The notes: a model not told the origin generated them from the sequence alone. Shown: positions 44,543 to 53,819, numbered from the stretch's first letter. The stretch: DNA of 60,482 nucleotides from Bacteroidales bacterium (GCA_003446015.1 DMBU01000158.1:1-60482); one strand, 5' to 3'. Translations and numbers: made by a program.

Positions 44543-45613
44543 ATGACAACCAGAAATTGTATTTATATATCTTTTGTTGGAGTATTATTCCTTGCTTTTT
44601 CATCCTGTTCAATTTTTAAAACAAAACAAATAGCTAATAACGAATTGGTTATTTTTCCCTCACCTCCAGATACAGCACGAGTGCAATTCCTTACAAGTAT
44701 TAGTACTTCAAAGGATATAGAGAAAAAACAGTCATCATTTTCAGCTTTTGTTTTGGGTGAAAACGAAGCTAAAACAATTTATAAACCTTATGGGATTGAT
44801 GTTCATGGGGGAAAGATATACATCTGTGATTCTCCAATTAAAGGACTTGAGATTATTGATCTAGAAAAAGAAACGTTCGAATACTTTATTCCAAAAGGGA
44901 AAGGTGAATTAGCGCTGCCGGTTAATTGTTCCGTAGATGAAAACGGATATATCTATATTGCTGATGTGCAAAGACGGCAGATTGTAGTTTTTGATCATGA
45001 AGGGATTTTTATTGAGAGCTATGGAGAGAAGGAGAATTTTAAACCTACAGACGTTTTTGTTACTAAGGATAAAATATGGGTAGTAAATAGTGAAAATCAC
45101 AGAGTATCAGTTTATAATAAAGATAACTATAATTTACTTTATTACTTTCCAAAATCTGAAACAGGAGATGACGGTTTTTTGTATTCACCCACAAATATTT
45201 CTATAAGTGATGAAAAAGTTTATGTTAGCGACTTTGGAGATTTTAAAATAAAAGTATATACACACGATGGCAATTTTATTAATTCTATTGGCAGCTATGG
45301 TAAAAGACCGGGTCAATTCGTCCGACCTAAAGGCGTTGCTGTTGATAAAAACTCAAATTTATATGTTGTGGATGCCGGATTCGAAAACACACAGATTTTT
45401 AACAAAGACGGAAATTTATTGATGTTTTTTGGAGGTAGCTACACAGGATCAGGATACATGTGGTTACCAGCAAAAGTTCTTATTGATTATGATCATTTGA
45501 GGTATTTTGAAAAGTATGTGGATAAAAGCTATCATCTGAAGTATTTGATTTTTGTAACAAATCAATATGGCCCTGATAAAATTAATATTTACGGGTCAGT
45601 TGAACCAAAATAA
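44543..45613 (+). CDS. NHL-repeat beta-propeller lipoprotein
   Basis: This 356-residue protein has a lipoprotein signal (Cys22 in LAFSSC). Propeller blades run from about residue 75: YKPYGIDVHGGKIYICDSPIKGLEIID, LALPVNCSVDENGYIYIADVQRRQIVVFD, KPTDVFVTKDKIWVVNSENHRVSVY and FVRPKGVAVDKNSNLYVVDAGFENTQIFN. It opens with PPDTARVQFLTSI, a start seen in six-bladed propellers near cytochrome clusters. It should be membrane-anchored, unlike the first propeller, which has an ordinary signal peptide. A 13-nt gap separates its stop from the start chosen for the next cytochrome gene. Confidence 0.87.
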   Translation: MTTRNCIYISFVGVLFLAFSSCSIFKTKQIANNELVIFPSPPDTARVQFLTSISTSKDIEKKQSSFSAFVLGENEAKTIYKPYGIDVHGGKIYICDSPIKGLEIIDLEKETFEYFIPKGKGELALPVNCSVDENGYIYIADVQRRQIVVFDHEGIFIESYGEKENFKPTDVFVTKDKIWVVNSENHRVSVYNKDNYNLLYYFPKSETGDDGFLYSPTNISISDEKVYVSDFGDFKIKVYTHDGNFINSIGSYGKRPGQFVRPKGVAVDKNSNLYVVDAGFENTQIFNKDGNLLMFFGGSYTGSGYMWLPAKVLIDYDHLRYFEKYVDKSYHLKYLIFVTNQYGPDKINIYGSVEPK

Positions 45614-45626
45614 TATTCAATTGCAT

Positions 45627-46460
45627 ATGCAAATAATACGACAACGACTAATAAACTTATGTTTTTTGATTGTTGTAATTTGGATAAGTGGATGCTCAAC
45701 AAATGAGAAACATAAAGTTTTATCATTTATTTTTGATGGTGTTCCTGACCCAAATGAAATTGAAGTTGTTATTGCAGATGACCACCAAAAGGCTATTGAT
45801 AGTTTAGCAAATCAGGAAATTACAGAAAAAACCTCAAAGCCTTTACTCTTTATTCACAAACCATATCAGGAGCGAAAATGCAATGATTGTCACGACCAAA
45901 ACAACATTGGTCGATTACAAGACAAGATGCCTGAGCTATGTTATAATTGCCACGAAGATTTAGAAAACAAGTATGATGTTTTGCATGGACCGGTCGGTGG
46001 GGGATATTGTAACACTTGCCATAATGCACATAATTCAAAATATGAAAATCTGCTTACAAGTCCGGGAAAAGAGTTATGCAATGAGTGTCATGCAAAGGAG
46101 GATGTTTTTAAAAACAAGATCCACGATGGCTTTATTGATCATGATTGCATGGAGTGTCATAATCCGCACGGAGGAAATGATAGGTTCGTATTGCAAGCTG
46201 GAAGTTGCTTCAAATGTCACGATAACTCATTTATACTATATAAATATACACATGGTCCTGTAGCTGGAGGATATTGTAACGCTTGTCATGGTTCGCACAC
46301 TATGGGTGTAGAAAATTTACTCATACGACCAGGACAACAATTATGTACCTATTGCCACGAAAAAGAAGAAGTATTTAAGAATGATGTTCATGCTGACATT
46401 GGTGACAGTAATTGCACCGAATGTCATAATGCTCACGGAGGAATAACAAAAATATTTTAA
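45627..46460 (+). CDS. Nine-haem c-type cytochrome lipoprotein
   Basis: This 277-residue protein has a lipoprotein signal (MQIIRQRLINLCFLIVVIWISGC, here Cys23 in WISGC). Nine haem sites follow: CNDCH, CYNCH, CNTCH, CNECH, CMECH, CFKCH, CNACH, CTYCH and CTECH. An internal repeat of 89 residues is obvious, each copy starting HGPV(G/A)GGYCN and ending with NPHGG or NAHGG. The first in-frame start (45567) would overlap the propeller gene by 47 nt and put 20 residues before the signal, so I chose 45627. As a lipoprotein next to a porin-like barrel, it is a good candidate for the component that plugs or caps the barrel. Confidence 0.9.
   Translation: MQIIRQRLINLCFLIVVIWISGCSTNEKHKVLSFIFDGVPDPNEIEVVIADDHQKAIDSLANQEITEKTSKPLLFIHKPYQERKCNDCHDQNNIGRLQDKMPELCYNCHEDLENKYDVLHGPVGGGYCNTCHNAHNSKYENLLTSPGKELCNECHAKEDVFKNKIHDGFIDHDCMECHNPHGGNDRFVLQAGSCFKCHDNSFILYKYTHGPVAGGYCNACHGSHTMGVENLLIRPGQQLCTYCHEKEEVFKNDVHADIGDSNCTECHNAHGGITKIF
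45984..46448 (+). repeat. Internal 267-bp tandem repeat in the nine-haem gene
   Basis: Two in-frame units begin at 45984 (CATGGACCGGTCGGTGGGGG) and 46251 (CATGGTCCTGTAGCTGGAGG), exactly 89 codons apart. Each holds three CxxCH sites followed by a PHGG/AHGG, with ENLL..PG and VFKN at equal positions. The second unit ends 12 nt before the stop codon. This shows growth of the cytochrome by module duplication. Confidence 0.85.
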
Positions 46461-46481
46461 TATTAACAGAAGATTTTTAGA

Positions 46482-48446
46482 TTGAAATCATTTAAGTACA
46501 TATTAGTTATTTTATTCTTTAACCTGATATTATCCCACGAAAGCATTTCGCAGATAAATTCAAATTCATACAAATTTGTGGGACTAACATCTTTGTCGGG
46601 AGAAGTAAATTTAAAAGCTCAATATAGAAAACAAGAAAATATATTTGATAATAATTTAAATGAATCTTTGCAAAGTACAATCTTCTCCGGAGGAGTGCTT
46701 TTAAATGCACGCAGCTATGTTTGGCATCCTGATTTTTTAATACTTGATGTAAATGCAAATTATAATCCCGAATCAAATCAGGAGAATTACCTTGTAATAC
46801 CAGATCGATCTGAGGCCAGAACCATAAAAAGCTTAAACTTAACGGCCACACTATTTAATCAAAAACCGATCAGCCTGAGTGGGTTTGCAAATTTTAACCA
46901 GAGCTATATTAATAATGAAGATTTAACAAACCTCAGGTCGAATGATCAAAAAGCAGGAGGGTCGTTTTCATTCAAGAATAAATATCTTCCTGTTTCATTT
47001 AATTACATGAAAGGGAAATGGGATCAAAAAGAAATCATATCAGGACGAAGTTTCAGAAACGAACGAGCTACAGTTCAAGGTCGATTAACAAAATCTTTTA
47101 CATCAAAGGATAATCATAAATTAAATTATAATTACAACGAATATTTCAGACAGGATAATAACCAGCCATACATTACAAATAGCATGAATGAAATTTCTCT
47201 TTATGATAATTTTTATTTTGATTCAGACAGGAAATATTATTTTAGTTCGGCAATATCGAACTTTAACCAAAAAGGGAATGATGTGTACGACAGATTGCAG
47301 GCTCGGGAAACCCTAACTTTAAAATTACCTGAGAATTTTGTTTTTAACACGAACTATCTTCTTTATAATGTCCAGCGAGAATATCAATCATTAAATCAGA
47401 ATAACTTCAAATTCAGATTAAGCCATCAGTTATACTTAAGTTTGAGAACCAATGTATTTGTAGAGTACAACAATGTAAGTCATTCTGCTTACACTGAAAT
47501 TAGCGACAGGGAGGGTATTAATATAAATTACACAAAGAAAATACCTAAAGGGCAATTATCAGTATCGTATAATTATACCAGGTTTAATCAACGAATGGAT
47601 AGTGATCCTGTGGTTTTGCAAGTTTTTAAGGAGGAACATGCTTTGGTCGATGCAGAAATAATTCTGCTTGACAAAGAGTATATTGATATTGAAACAATAA
47701 TTGTGGCAGATGAAACAGGCACCATTATTTATCAGGAAAACTTTGATTACATTTTAGTTGAGAGAGAAAGTTTTATCGAGATCCAAAGAATTCCTGGCGG
47801 ACAAATAGCCGATGCCCAGACAGTCTATGTTGACTATATCACTACTCATCAGGAATCGTTTAAATATGTTTCTAACAATAATTCTTTGGGAGTAAATATT
47901 TCATTTTTCAAAAGACTCTTTGAAGTTTATTATCGAACTTCAAAACAGGATTATAACAGTATTGAGAAATCTGATTACCTGACATTGAATTACTATACCC
48001 GAAACATATATGGTATCCGTTTTTTGTATAAGTTCGTTGCAGGAGGTGTTGAATATGATCATTACAACAGTGACCTGATACCCTATAAATTAATGAGATA
48101 TTACCTTAGGTTTCAAGGAAATATTACGAATAAAATCAGGTATTCGCTAAATTTCAATTTACGTGACTATAAGATGATTAATGAGCAAACAAATCAACTA
48201 TTTGCTGATGTTTCGGGCAGAATATCATATAAAATCGGAAGCAGATCAAAACTTAACCTGGAGTCTAATTACAGAAAACAACAAGGACGTCAGATAGATC
48301 TTGATTTGCTAACATTACGAAGTGAATATTCAACTGCTGTGCGACAATTGTATTTTACGGTTGGAGTGGAGATGTACCGACGTAATTACCTGAACGAAGA
48401 GATAAATCTAACTGGAGGCTATGTAAAAATTGCAAGAAGATTTTAA
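46482..48446 (+). CDS. Outer membrane beta-barrel, porin-cytochrome-complex type
   Basis: This 654-residue protein has a signal peptide ending near SISQ. Most of the rest is long amphipathic strands rich in Tyr, Asn, Arg and Asp, consistent with a large barrel of more than 20 strands (for example LNYNYNEYFR, VSYNYTRFNQR, RYYLRFQGNI, KLNLESNYRKQQGRQ). The last residues, VKIARRF, end in Phe. About residues 386-451 form a compact soluble-looking insert with IIVADETGTIIYQENFDYILV and IQRIPGGQIADAQTVYVDYIT, resembling modules found in other large barrels. Translation starts at TTG. Situated between the 9-haem and 15-haem cytochromes, it is the probable conduit of a porin-cytochrome complex. Confidence 0.75.
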   Translation: MKSFKYILVILFFNLILSHESISQINSNSYKFVGLTSLSGEVNLKAQYRKQENIFDNNLNESLQSTIFSGGVLLNARSYVWHPDFLILDVNANYNPESNQENYLVIPDRSEARTIKSLNLTATLFNQKPISLSGFANFNQSYINNEDLTNLRSNDQKAGGSFSFKNKYLPVSFNYMKGKWDQKEIISGRSFRNERATVQGRLTKSFTSKDNHKLNYNYNEYFRQDNNQPYITNSMNEISLYDNFYFDSDRKYYFSSAISNFNQKGNDVYDRLQARETLTLKLPENFVFNTNYLLYNVQREYQSLNQNNFKFRLSHQLYLSLRTNVFVEYNNVSHSAYTEISDREGININYTKKIPKGQLSVSYNYTRFNQRMDSDPVVLQVFKEEHALVDAEIILLDKEYIDIETIIVADETGTIIYQENFDYILVERESFIEIQRIPGGQIADAQTVYVDYITTHQESFKYVSNNNSLGVNISFFKRLFEVYYRTSKQDYNSIEKSDYLTLNYYTRNIYGIRFLYKFVAGGVEYDHYNSDLIPYKLMRYYLRFQGNITNKIRYSLNFNLRDYKMINEQTNQLFADVSGRISYKIGSRSKLNLESNYRKQQGRQIDLDLLTLRSEYSTAVRQLYFTVGVEMYRRNYLNEEINLTGGYVKIARRF

Positions 48447-48500
48447 ATAGATTTCTTCTGGCTTATCAATAGATATTTGATTAATTAAAAATATTAGCAG

Positions 48501-49811
48501 ATGAAAAGTTTTATATTCTTTACAACAATTTCGGTAGTTATCTTGCATCTTAATACAAATATTGATGATGCTTCTATAGATAATAAGTATGTAAATAATG
48601 AAACTTCTGAAAGGATAGCTGGGGATAAAAAGTGCATTGATTGTCATTCAGATATAATTGAGAAAAAGGTAGTGCATTTTCCTGCTTCAGAATCTTGCGA
48701 AGACTGTCATTTGAAAAACGAGGAACCACACCCCGGCAGTGGTGTAAAAGGATTTAGTTTAGCAGAAGAAGGTGCCCAATTGTGTTACATGTGTCATGAT
48801 AATTTTAACACTCAAAAGAAAATACATTATCCGGTTGAGGATGGAAATTGTGTGCAATGTCACTCTCCTCACAGTTCAGATAATTTATTCTTATTAATTG
48901 AGACTCCAAGCTCAGGTACTTGTTTTACCTGTCATGATAAAGAAGAAGTTGAAAATAAGAAGGTGCATAATCCATACGAGCAAGGAGATTGTGCCGTATG
49001 TCACGATCCGCATCAATCAAATTTTAATGCATTCTTAAAGAAAGAAACTTTTGAGTTATGTGTAAGTTGTCATGACAATGTTCAGGACGAAATGAAAAAG
49101 GAGAATGTACATGCTCCGGCTGATGATTGTCTTAATTGTCATCAGGCACATGTTTCGGAAGAAAAATATCTCTTAGAGCAAAAAATAGCCGATAATTGTT
49201 ATTCATGTCATGATCAGGTAAATGCAAAAAAATACGCACACCTTCCGGTTCAAGAAGGTGAATGCAATGTATGCCATTCTCCACACGGTTCTCCTTTTGA
49301 GCAATTTTTACTTTCGAAAGAAGCTGACTTGTGTTTATCATGCCATCAGGAAACAATTTGGAAAACATATAAGAAAAAAGAGCAGGCCCAAAATAATCTC
49401 AGTATACATGCTGCAATCGAAATGGGAGCTTGTTCCTCTTGTCATAACCCACATTCATCAGATTATCATTCATTACTAACTAAGAATTTCCCTGTTGGTT
49501 TATATTCTACAGCAGAAAAAGAAAACTTTGAGGTATGTTTTGATTGCCACGATAGTAATATGTTAACTGAAGATGTTAAGGAATCAACCAGTTTTAGAAA
49601 TGGGGACCAGAATCTTCATTACCTGCATATTAATGGTGAAAAAGGAAGGAATTGCAACACATGTCACGATATGCACAGCTCAACAAACGAACATCTTATT
49701 TTAAATAAGGTCATGTTCGGAAAGTGGGAGATGCAAATGAAATATAAACCTTCAGAGAATGGCGGTTCTTGCGCCCCTGGCTGTCACGGAGAAACAATTT
49801 ATGTTAGGTAA
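48501..49811 (+). CDS. Secreted multihaem c-type cytochrome (14 CxxCH plus one CxxxCH)
   Basis: This 436-residue protein has a weak N-terminal signal (MKSFIFFTTISVVILHLNTN) without a lipobox. Haem motifs are CIDCH, CEDCH, CYMCH, CVQCH, CFTCH, CAVCH, CVSCH, CLNCH, CYSCH, CNVCH, CLSCH, CSSCH, CFDCH and CNTCH, with a CxxxCH (CAPGCH, 424-429) near the C-terminus. Many occur as pairs with CxSPHS/DPHQ/NPHS spacing, the doubled CXXCH family. Fifteen haems in 436 residues is a very high density, about one per 29 residues. It follows the porin by 54 nt and is the last gene of the cluster. The final haem site mirrors the C-terminal CxxxCH of the 12-haem protein. Confidence 0.9.
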   Translation: MKSFIFFTTISVVILHLNTNIDDASIDNKYVNNETSERIAGDKKCIDCHSDIIEKKVVHFPASESCEDCHLKNEEPHPGSGVKGFSLAEEGAQLCYMCHDNFNTQKKIHYPVEDGNCVQCHSPHSSDNLFLLIETPSSGTCFTCHDKEEVENKKVHNPYEQGDCAVCHDPHQSNFNAFLKKETFELCVSCHDNVQDEMKKENVHAPADDCLNCHQAHVSEEKYLLEQKIADNCYSCHDQVNAKKYAHLPVQEGECNVCHSPHGSPFEQFLLSKEADLCLSCHQETIWKTYKKKEQAQNNLSIHAAIEMGACSSCHNPHSSDYHSLLTKNFPVGLYSTAEKENFEVCFDCHDSNMLTEDVKESTSFRNGDQNLHYLHINGEKGRNCNTCHDMHSSTNEHLILNKVMFGKWEMQMKYKPSENGGSCAPGCHGETIYVR

Positions 49812-49900
49812 CTGTATTTTGAATTCGATTTGATAGCTATGAAATTGGCGGATATGAAGTTAATGATCAACCCGGAAGATCACTTTAAATTCCTACTCAT

Positions 49901-51673
49901 TTATTGTTTTTTAGGCAATGAGAATAAAAATTCGATTCCTCCTTCGGCTCTGTTTTTTACAGAAATTTCTCCTTTGTGAAGTAATATGGCATTTTTAACA
50001 ATTGCCAGTCCTAATCCTGTACCACCCAACTTTCTTGATCTGTCAGATCCTATTCTGTAAAATCTTTCAAAAATACGGGATAAATGATCATCCGGAATAC
50101 CAATGCCATTATCTGATAAGGAGAAATAATAAAAGCTTTCATCTTCGCGGTATATCTGAATTTTAATTTTACAGTCATTTCCTGCATAATTAATGGAGTT
50201 TTCCATTAAATTTCTAAAAACAGATAATACCAAAGAGCGGTTTGCGTAAATAAGAATATCATCATCTAACTGCAATTCAATTTTCATATTCTTTTCCGAA
50301 AGCATATTCTGATAATCATCCAAAACATCATCAATAATTTCATTCACATTCACATCAGAGAATGCAAAAAAGTCTCCGGTCTCTTCAATTTTGTTAAGTA
50401 TTACAATGTCATTGATTAAATCTGTTAGTCTGTTTGCCTGCACATCTGCTCTTTCAATAAAGCGTCTTTGTTGTTCAGTGTCCATGTCAGGATCATTTAT
50501 AATCGTTTCCAAATATCCCTTAATGGATGTGATAGGAGTTTTGAGCTCATGAGAAATATTGGAGGTCATTTGTTGTTTTATAAGCCTGTTTTTTTCAAGC
50601 TTAGTAATATTTGTTATAATAATCTCAAAGCTATGATCATTAAAAATGATACACTGAATTTTAAAATATTTCCCACTTTTATTAATAGAGATTTCCTTGC
50701 TGGGTAAGTTCTCAAAAAGATCAAGGGTCTTTTCTTTTGTTGATTTTGTAATAAAATCGGTAATTGGATCAAACTCAGGAATTGTAAAAAAGTCTTCTGC
50801 TGAAACTGAAAGTTTATTAGAGATGATATTTAAATACTGTATAAAATGATTATTGGTAAGAATCTTAATTTTCTCTTTTGAGAAGAAAGCAACACCTTCA
50901 TTTAAAACATACAAATGGTTAAATAGTTTTCCCTTTTCAAGTGCAAGTGAATCTTTAGTCTTTATTAAATTATCGTATATCTGAATGATTTCATTACCGA
51001 TTACACCTAATTCATCTTCAGGAAAACTTTGATTCGTGTCAAAATCCTCATCGCGGCGTACGGTAATTACAAAATCTTTTAACCGGGTAATTGATTCAGC
51101 AAGTTTTCGTGTAATAAAATCCAAAACAATCCAAATAAGCAGAAAAATAGCAATAATAAACATTAAAAAAACATATTCAGCCCGCAGATAGTTTTGTACT
51201 TCAATATTATACACTACAGCAGCTCGAATAAAATATTCTCCAAAATACCGGGAGTAATAATAGTATTTCTCACCTGTTGTGGCAGATTCCCTGATACTTG
51301 TGCCAAATTCTTTGTACAAGGATTCTTGTATTTCAGGCCGGTAAAAATGATTTTCCATTAAAGTGATATCATCAACAAAATTATCGTAAAGAACCGAGCC
51401 GTGCGAGTTAACAACTGTAATGCGAATATCGGGTTGAGGTAAAATTCTAGATAAAGAGTCAATTAAAATATAGTTGTTTTTTCCGGACAGATTGTTGTAT
51501 GAAATAAAGTTCTGTATGGTTTGAGTAATATTTTTTAAGGTGTTATCGAGCTGATGAACCCTGTATTTTTTTTCTCTCGAGAACTGAAAAACAATTATGA
51601 TTAAAGTAAAAACAAGAAATACCAAAAAGATATATACAAAAAGTCTTCTGCGAAAAGAGAATTTTTCAAACAT
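49901..51673 (-). CDS. Two-component sensor histidine kinase (PhoR-like)
   Basis: This 590-residue kinase has a transmembrane helix at about 10-30, a periplasmic sensor of about 130 residues, a second helix at about 165-185 and a HAMP-like segment (LAESITRLKDFVITVRRDEDF). A PAS-like region follows (about 245-360). The phosphorylatable His is in NISHELKTPITSIKGYLE (about 375). N, G1 and G2 boxes are NLMENSINYA, DNGIGIPDDH and GGTGLGLAIV. No response regulator is adjacent, so it is orphaned in this window. It converges on the cytochrome cluster; whether it controls that cluster cannot be told. Confidence 0.92.
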   Translation of the reverse strand: MFEKFSFRRRLFVYIFLVFLVFTLIIIVFQFSREKKYRVHQLDNTLKNITQTIQNFISYNNLSGKNNYILIDSLSRILPQPDIRITVVNSHGSVLYDNFVDDITLMENHFYRPEIQESLYKEFGTSIRESATTGEKYYYYSRYFGEYFIRAAVVYNIEVQNYLRAEYVFLMFIIAIFLLIWIVLDFITRKLAESITRLKDFVITVRRDEDFDTNQSFPEDELGVIGNEIIQIYDNLIKTKDSLALEKGKLFNHLYVLNEGVAFFSKEKIKILTNNHFIQYLNIISNKLSVSAEDFFTIPEFDPITDFITKSTKEKTLDLFENLPSKEISINKSGKYFKIQCIIFNDHSFEIIITNITKLEKNRLIKQQMTSNISHELKTPITSIKGYLETIINDPDMDTEQQRRFIERADVQANRLTDLINDIVILNKIEETGDFFAFSDVNVNEIIDDVLDDYQNMLSEKNMKIELQLDDDILIYANRSLVLSVFRNLMENSINYAGNDCKIKIQIYREDESFYYFSLSDNGIGIPDDHLSRIFERFYRIGSDRSRKLGGTGLGLAIVKNAILLHKGEISVKNRAEGGIEFLFSLPKKQ

Positions 51674-51815
51674 CTTTTTAGAGATTAATTTTAGCGATTA
51701 AGTTTCTAATTTTCAGCAAACGTAGCTAAAATTAAGGAATAATTATGCTGAATATTCGTGGCAAGCAAAAACTTAACAATTATTTAACGTTGAGGGTGAG
51801 ATTTTAAAAGAGATA

Positions 51816-52229
51816 CTACCATGCACCAATAATCATCCCCATAACTCCTAGTAGTACAATCTGATATCCTGCATCAATGGCCCAAAGTTTAAATGGTTTC
51901 CGCTGGTACAGCATATTTACACCATATGAAGTGCTAACAAAAAACAGCGCAACAAATAAACCATTCGACAAACCACCTAACCAGGTTGATTCACTATTAG
52001 TATGCCCTTGTGAAAAGAGAGCAAGCCCTAATGCCATTATAAACATTAAAACGAAACTTGTCCCAAAAATTAGAAACATGTTTGCTCCTTTAAGGTCATC
52101 TTCAGAAAGACCGAGTGCATTTTGCCAGCTTTTACCAAACAGTATTGGACTATACCACAGCGAACCAATGACGAACGATGCCAGGGCTGAAACAAAAACA
52201 GCTAAATAATTAATGTTAGAAAAATCCAT
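51816..52229 (-). CDS. DUF1761 family membrane protein
   Basis: This 137-residue protein has four hydrophobic helices. The first contains YLAVFVSALASFVIGSLWYSPILFGKSW, with the conserved GSLWYSP(I/L)LFGK signature of DUF1761, and an LGLSEDDLKGAN loop follows. The family has no known function. It stands alone on the minus strand between the sensor kinase and the VTC gene, with about 140 nt on one side and 170 nt on the other. Confidence 0.85.
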   Translation of the reverse strand: MDFSNINYLAVFVSALASFVIGSLWYSPILFGKSWQNALGLSEDDLKGANMFLIFGTSFVLMFIMALGLALFSQGHTNSESTWLGGLSNGLFVALFFVSTSYGVNMLYQRKPFKLWAIDAGYQIVLLGVMGMIIGAW

Positions 52230-52402
52230 AAGATATGTTTTAAATTATGTTTTTATTTAAACCATTTGATCTTGATTAATGTTCAATTTATATGTATTTT
52301 AACAACTCGAAATTTTATAAATTTCAAGATTAATTTCCGATTTCTGAATTAGGGAAAATTGAAGTCTTTTAATCTTTAGATAAGGAGATAATAGAATATT
52401 TT

Positions 52403-53158
52403 ATGTTACATCAGTTAAAAGATAAATTGCATTTGTTAGATCCAATAAGTTTGGATGAATTAAGTGTTTGCAAACTTTTAAACCGGATTGATACAAAATA
52501 TATTTGTAATGTAAAGTACCTGCCTGAGATTATAGAACGAGCCAGAAAAGATTTTAAGATTCAAACTTCAAAAGCCAATCGGATTTTTGGCTACGAATCG
52601 TTATATTTTGATACTCCGGGTCTGCAAACCTATTTTGATCATCATCAGGGGAAAAGAATCAGATATAAAGTTCGTTTCCGTAAATATATTGATACAGGAG
52701 ATGCTTTTTTAGAAGTTAAAAAGAAAAAAAATTATACCAGAACAGATAAAAAAAGAAATCAATTTGAGTTTTCATCAACACTGGAACATCAACATGAGAA
52801 GTTCTTAAGGAATCATATTAAAGTTCCTAAGACTGGATTTGAGCCTACAATATGGACTCTTTTCGATAGAATAACCCTGGCAGGGAAGAATCAACTGGAA
52901 CGAATTACAATAGATACAAATATCCGGTTTAAAGATAAAAATCATGAAATAAGTTTGCCTGGTTTGTCAATTATTGAAGTTAAGCGCGATAAGGCAGTTG
53001 GTATAAGTCCTTTCTCACAAATCTTACGCGATTTAAATATCAGACCCTATGGTTTTAGCAAATATATTATGGGTAATGTATTATTGAATCCAAATCTTAA
53101 ACATAATCGTTTTCAAAAGAAAATAGTAACAGTTAACAAAATTTGCTATGGTACTTAA
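52403..53158 (+). CDS. VTC-domain protein (polyphosphate polymerase domain)
   Basis: This 251-residue cytoplasmic protein is a CYTH-fold tunnel enzyme of the VTC4 type. Landmarks are LLNRIDTKYIC, YESLYFDTPGLQTYFDHHQG, RIRYKVRFRKYIDTGDAFLEVKKKKN and LSIIEVKRDKAVG. These supply the basic tunnel and acidic metal ligands. Eukaryotic VTC4 polymerises polyphosphate from ATP; whether bacterial members do so is less certain. The start of the next gene overlaps its end by 11 nt. It is the first gene of a VTC/DUF4956/CotH-like unit. Confidence 0.87.
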   Translation: MLHQLKDKLHLLDPISLDELSVCKLLNRIDTKYICNVKYLPEIIERARKDFKIQTSKANRIFGYESLYFDTPGLQTYFDHHQGKRIRYKVRFRKYIDTGDAFLEVKKKKNYTRTDKKRNQFEFSSTLEHQHEKFLRNHIKVPKTGFEPTIWTLFDRITLAGKNQLERITIDTNIRFKDKNHEISLPGLSIIEVKRDKAVGISPFSQILRDLNIRPYGFSKYIMGNVLLNPNLKHNRFQKKIVTVNKICYGT

Positions 53159-53819
53159 TGTAATGTTAGAATCATTAGAATCGGCCAAAATATTTGGTCT
53201 TGATTTTTTTCATGCAGAAGACTTTGTACATCTGCTAAGTCGATTTGCCTATAATTTGTTTTGGGTATTTATTCCTTCATATTTTCTCTATTTCAAAAGG
53301 AGGGGAGATAAAGAGTATTTCTTTACCTTCATGATTGCAAGTATTATAGTATTCCAAATTTGTATGTTATTGGGAACTGTTAGTCTTCGGATAGGTTTTG
53401 CCCTTGGTCTTTTTGCCATTTTTGGAATATTAAGATATAGAACAAACCCAATTCCACCGCGCGAAATGACCTATTTGTTTATGGTAATTGGAATGTCGGT
53501 AAAAAACTCACTGGCCAACGAAAACATCAGTCTTGCTGAATTACTGGTAACTGATTTATTAACTGTATTGGTAGCATTTAGTATCGAGTTATATCTTGCT
53601 AATTTTAAATTAATACGCAAAAGTATTGTGTATGATCGAACGGACTTAATTAAGCCTGATAAATATGAAGAACTTTTAAAAGATTTATCGAATAGATTTG
53701 GAGTGACGGTAGAAAAAGCAGATATTGGATCTGTTGATTTAATCAAAGATCAGGTTAGGCTTATGATCTATTTTCAAAAAGTAAATGGTATAAGGTATTA
53801 TGATTCTCCTAAAGATTAA
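53148..53819 (+). CDS. DUF4956 family membrane protein
   Basis: This 223-residue membrane protein has about four hydrophobic helices (about residues 30-50, 58-75, 80-95 and 140-160). The conserved GFALGLFAIFGILRYRTNPIPPREMTYLF, with FGILRYRT as the family signature, lies at about 83-112. The C-terminal 60 residues are soluble (ELLKDLSNRFGVTVEKADIGSVDL). DUF4956 proteins are nearly always encoded beside VTC genes. An alternative Met at 53163 would remove the overlap with the VTC gene. Their function is not known; a membrane partner of the polymerase is a reasonable inference. Confidence 0.88.
   Translation: MVLNVMLESLESAKIFGLDFFHAEDFVHLLSRFAYNLFWVFIPSYFLYFKRRGDKEYFFTFMIASIIVFQICMLLGTVSLRIGFALGLFAIFGILRYRTNPIPPREMTYLFMVIGMSVKNSLANENISLAELLVTDLLTVLVAFSIELYLANFKLIRKSIVYDRTDLIKPDKYEELLKDLSNRFGVTVEKADIGSVDLIKDQVRLMIYFQKVNGIRYYDSPKD

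Noticed and set aside
49901..51673. Sensor kinase as regulator of the cytochrome cluster
   Set aside because: It is convergent with the cluster, has no response regulator beside it, and shows no sequence link. Position alone is insufficient.
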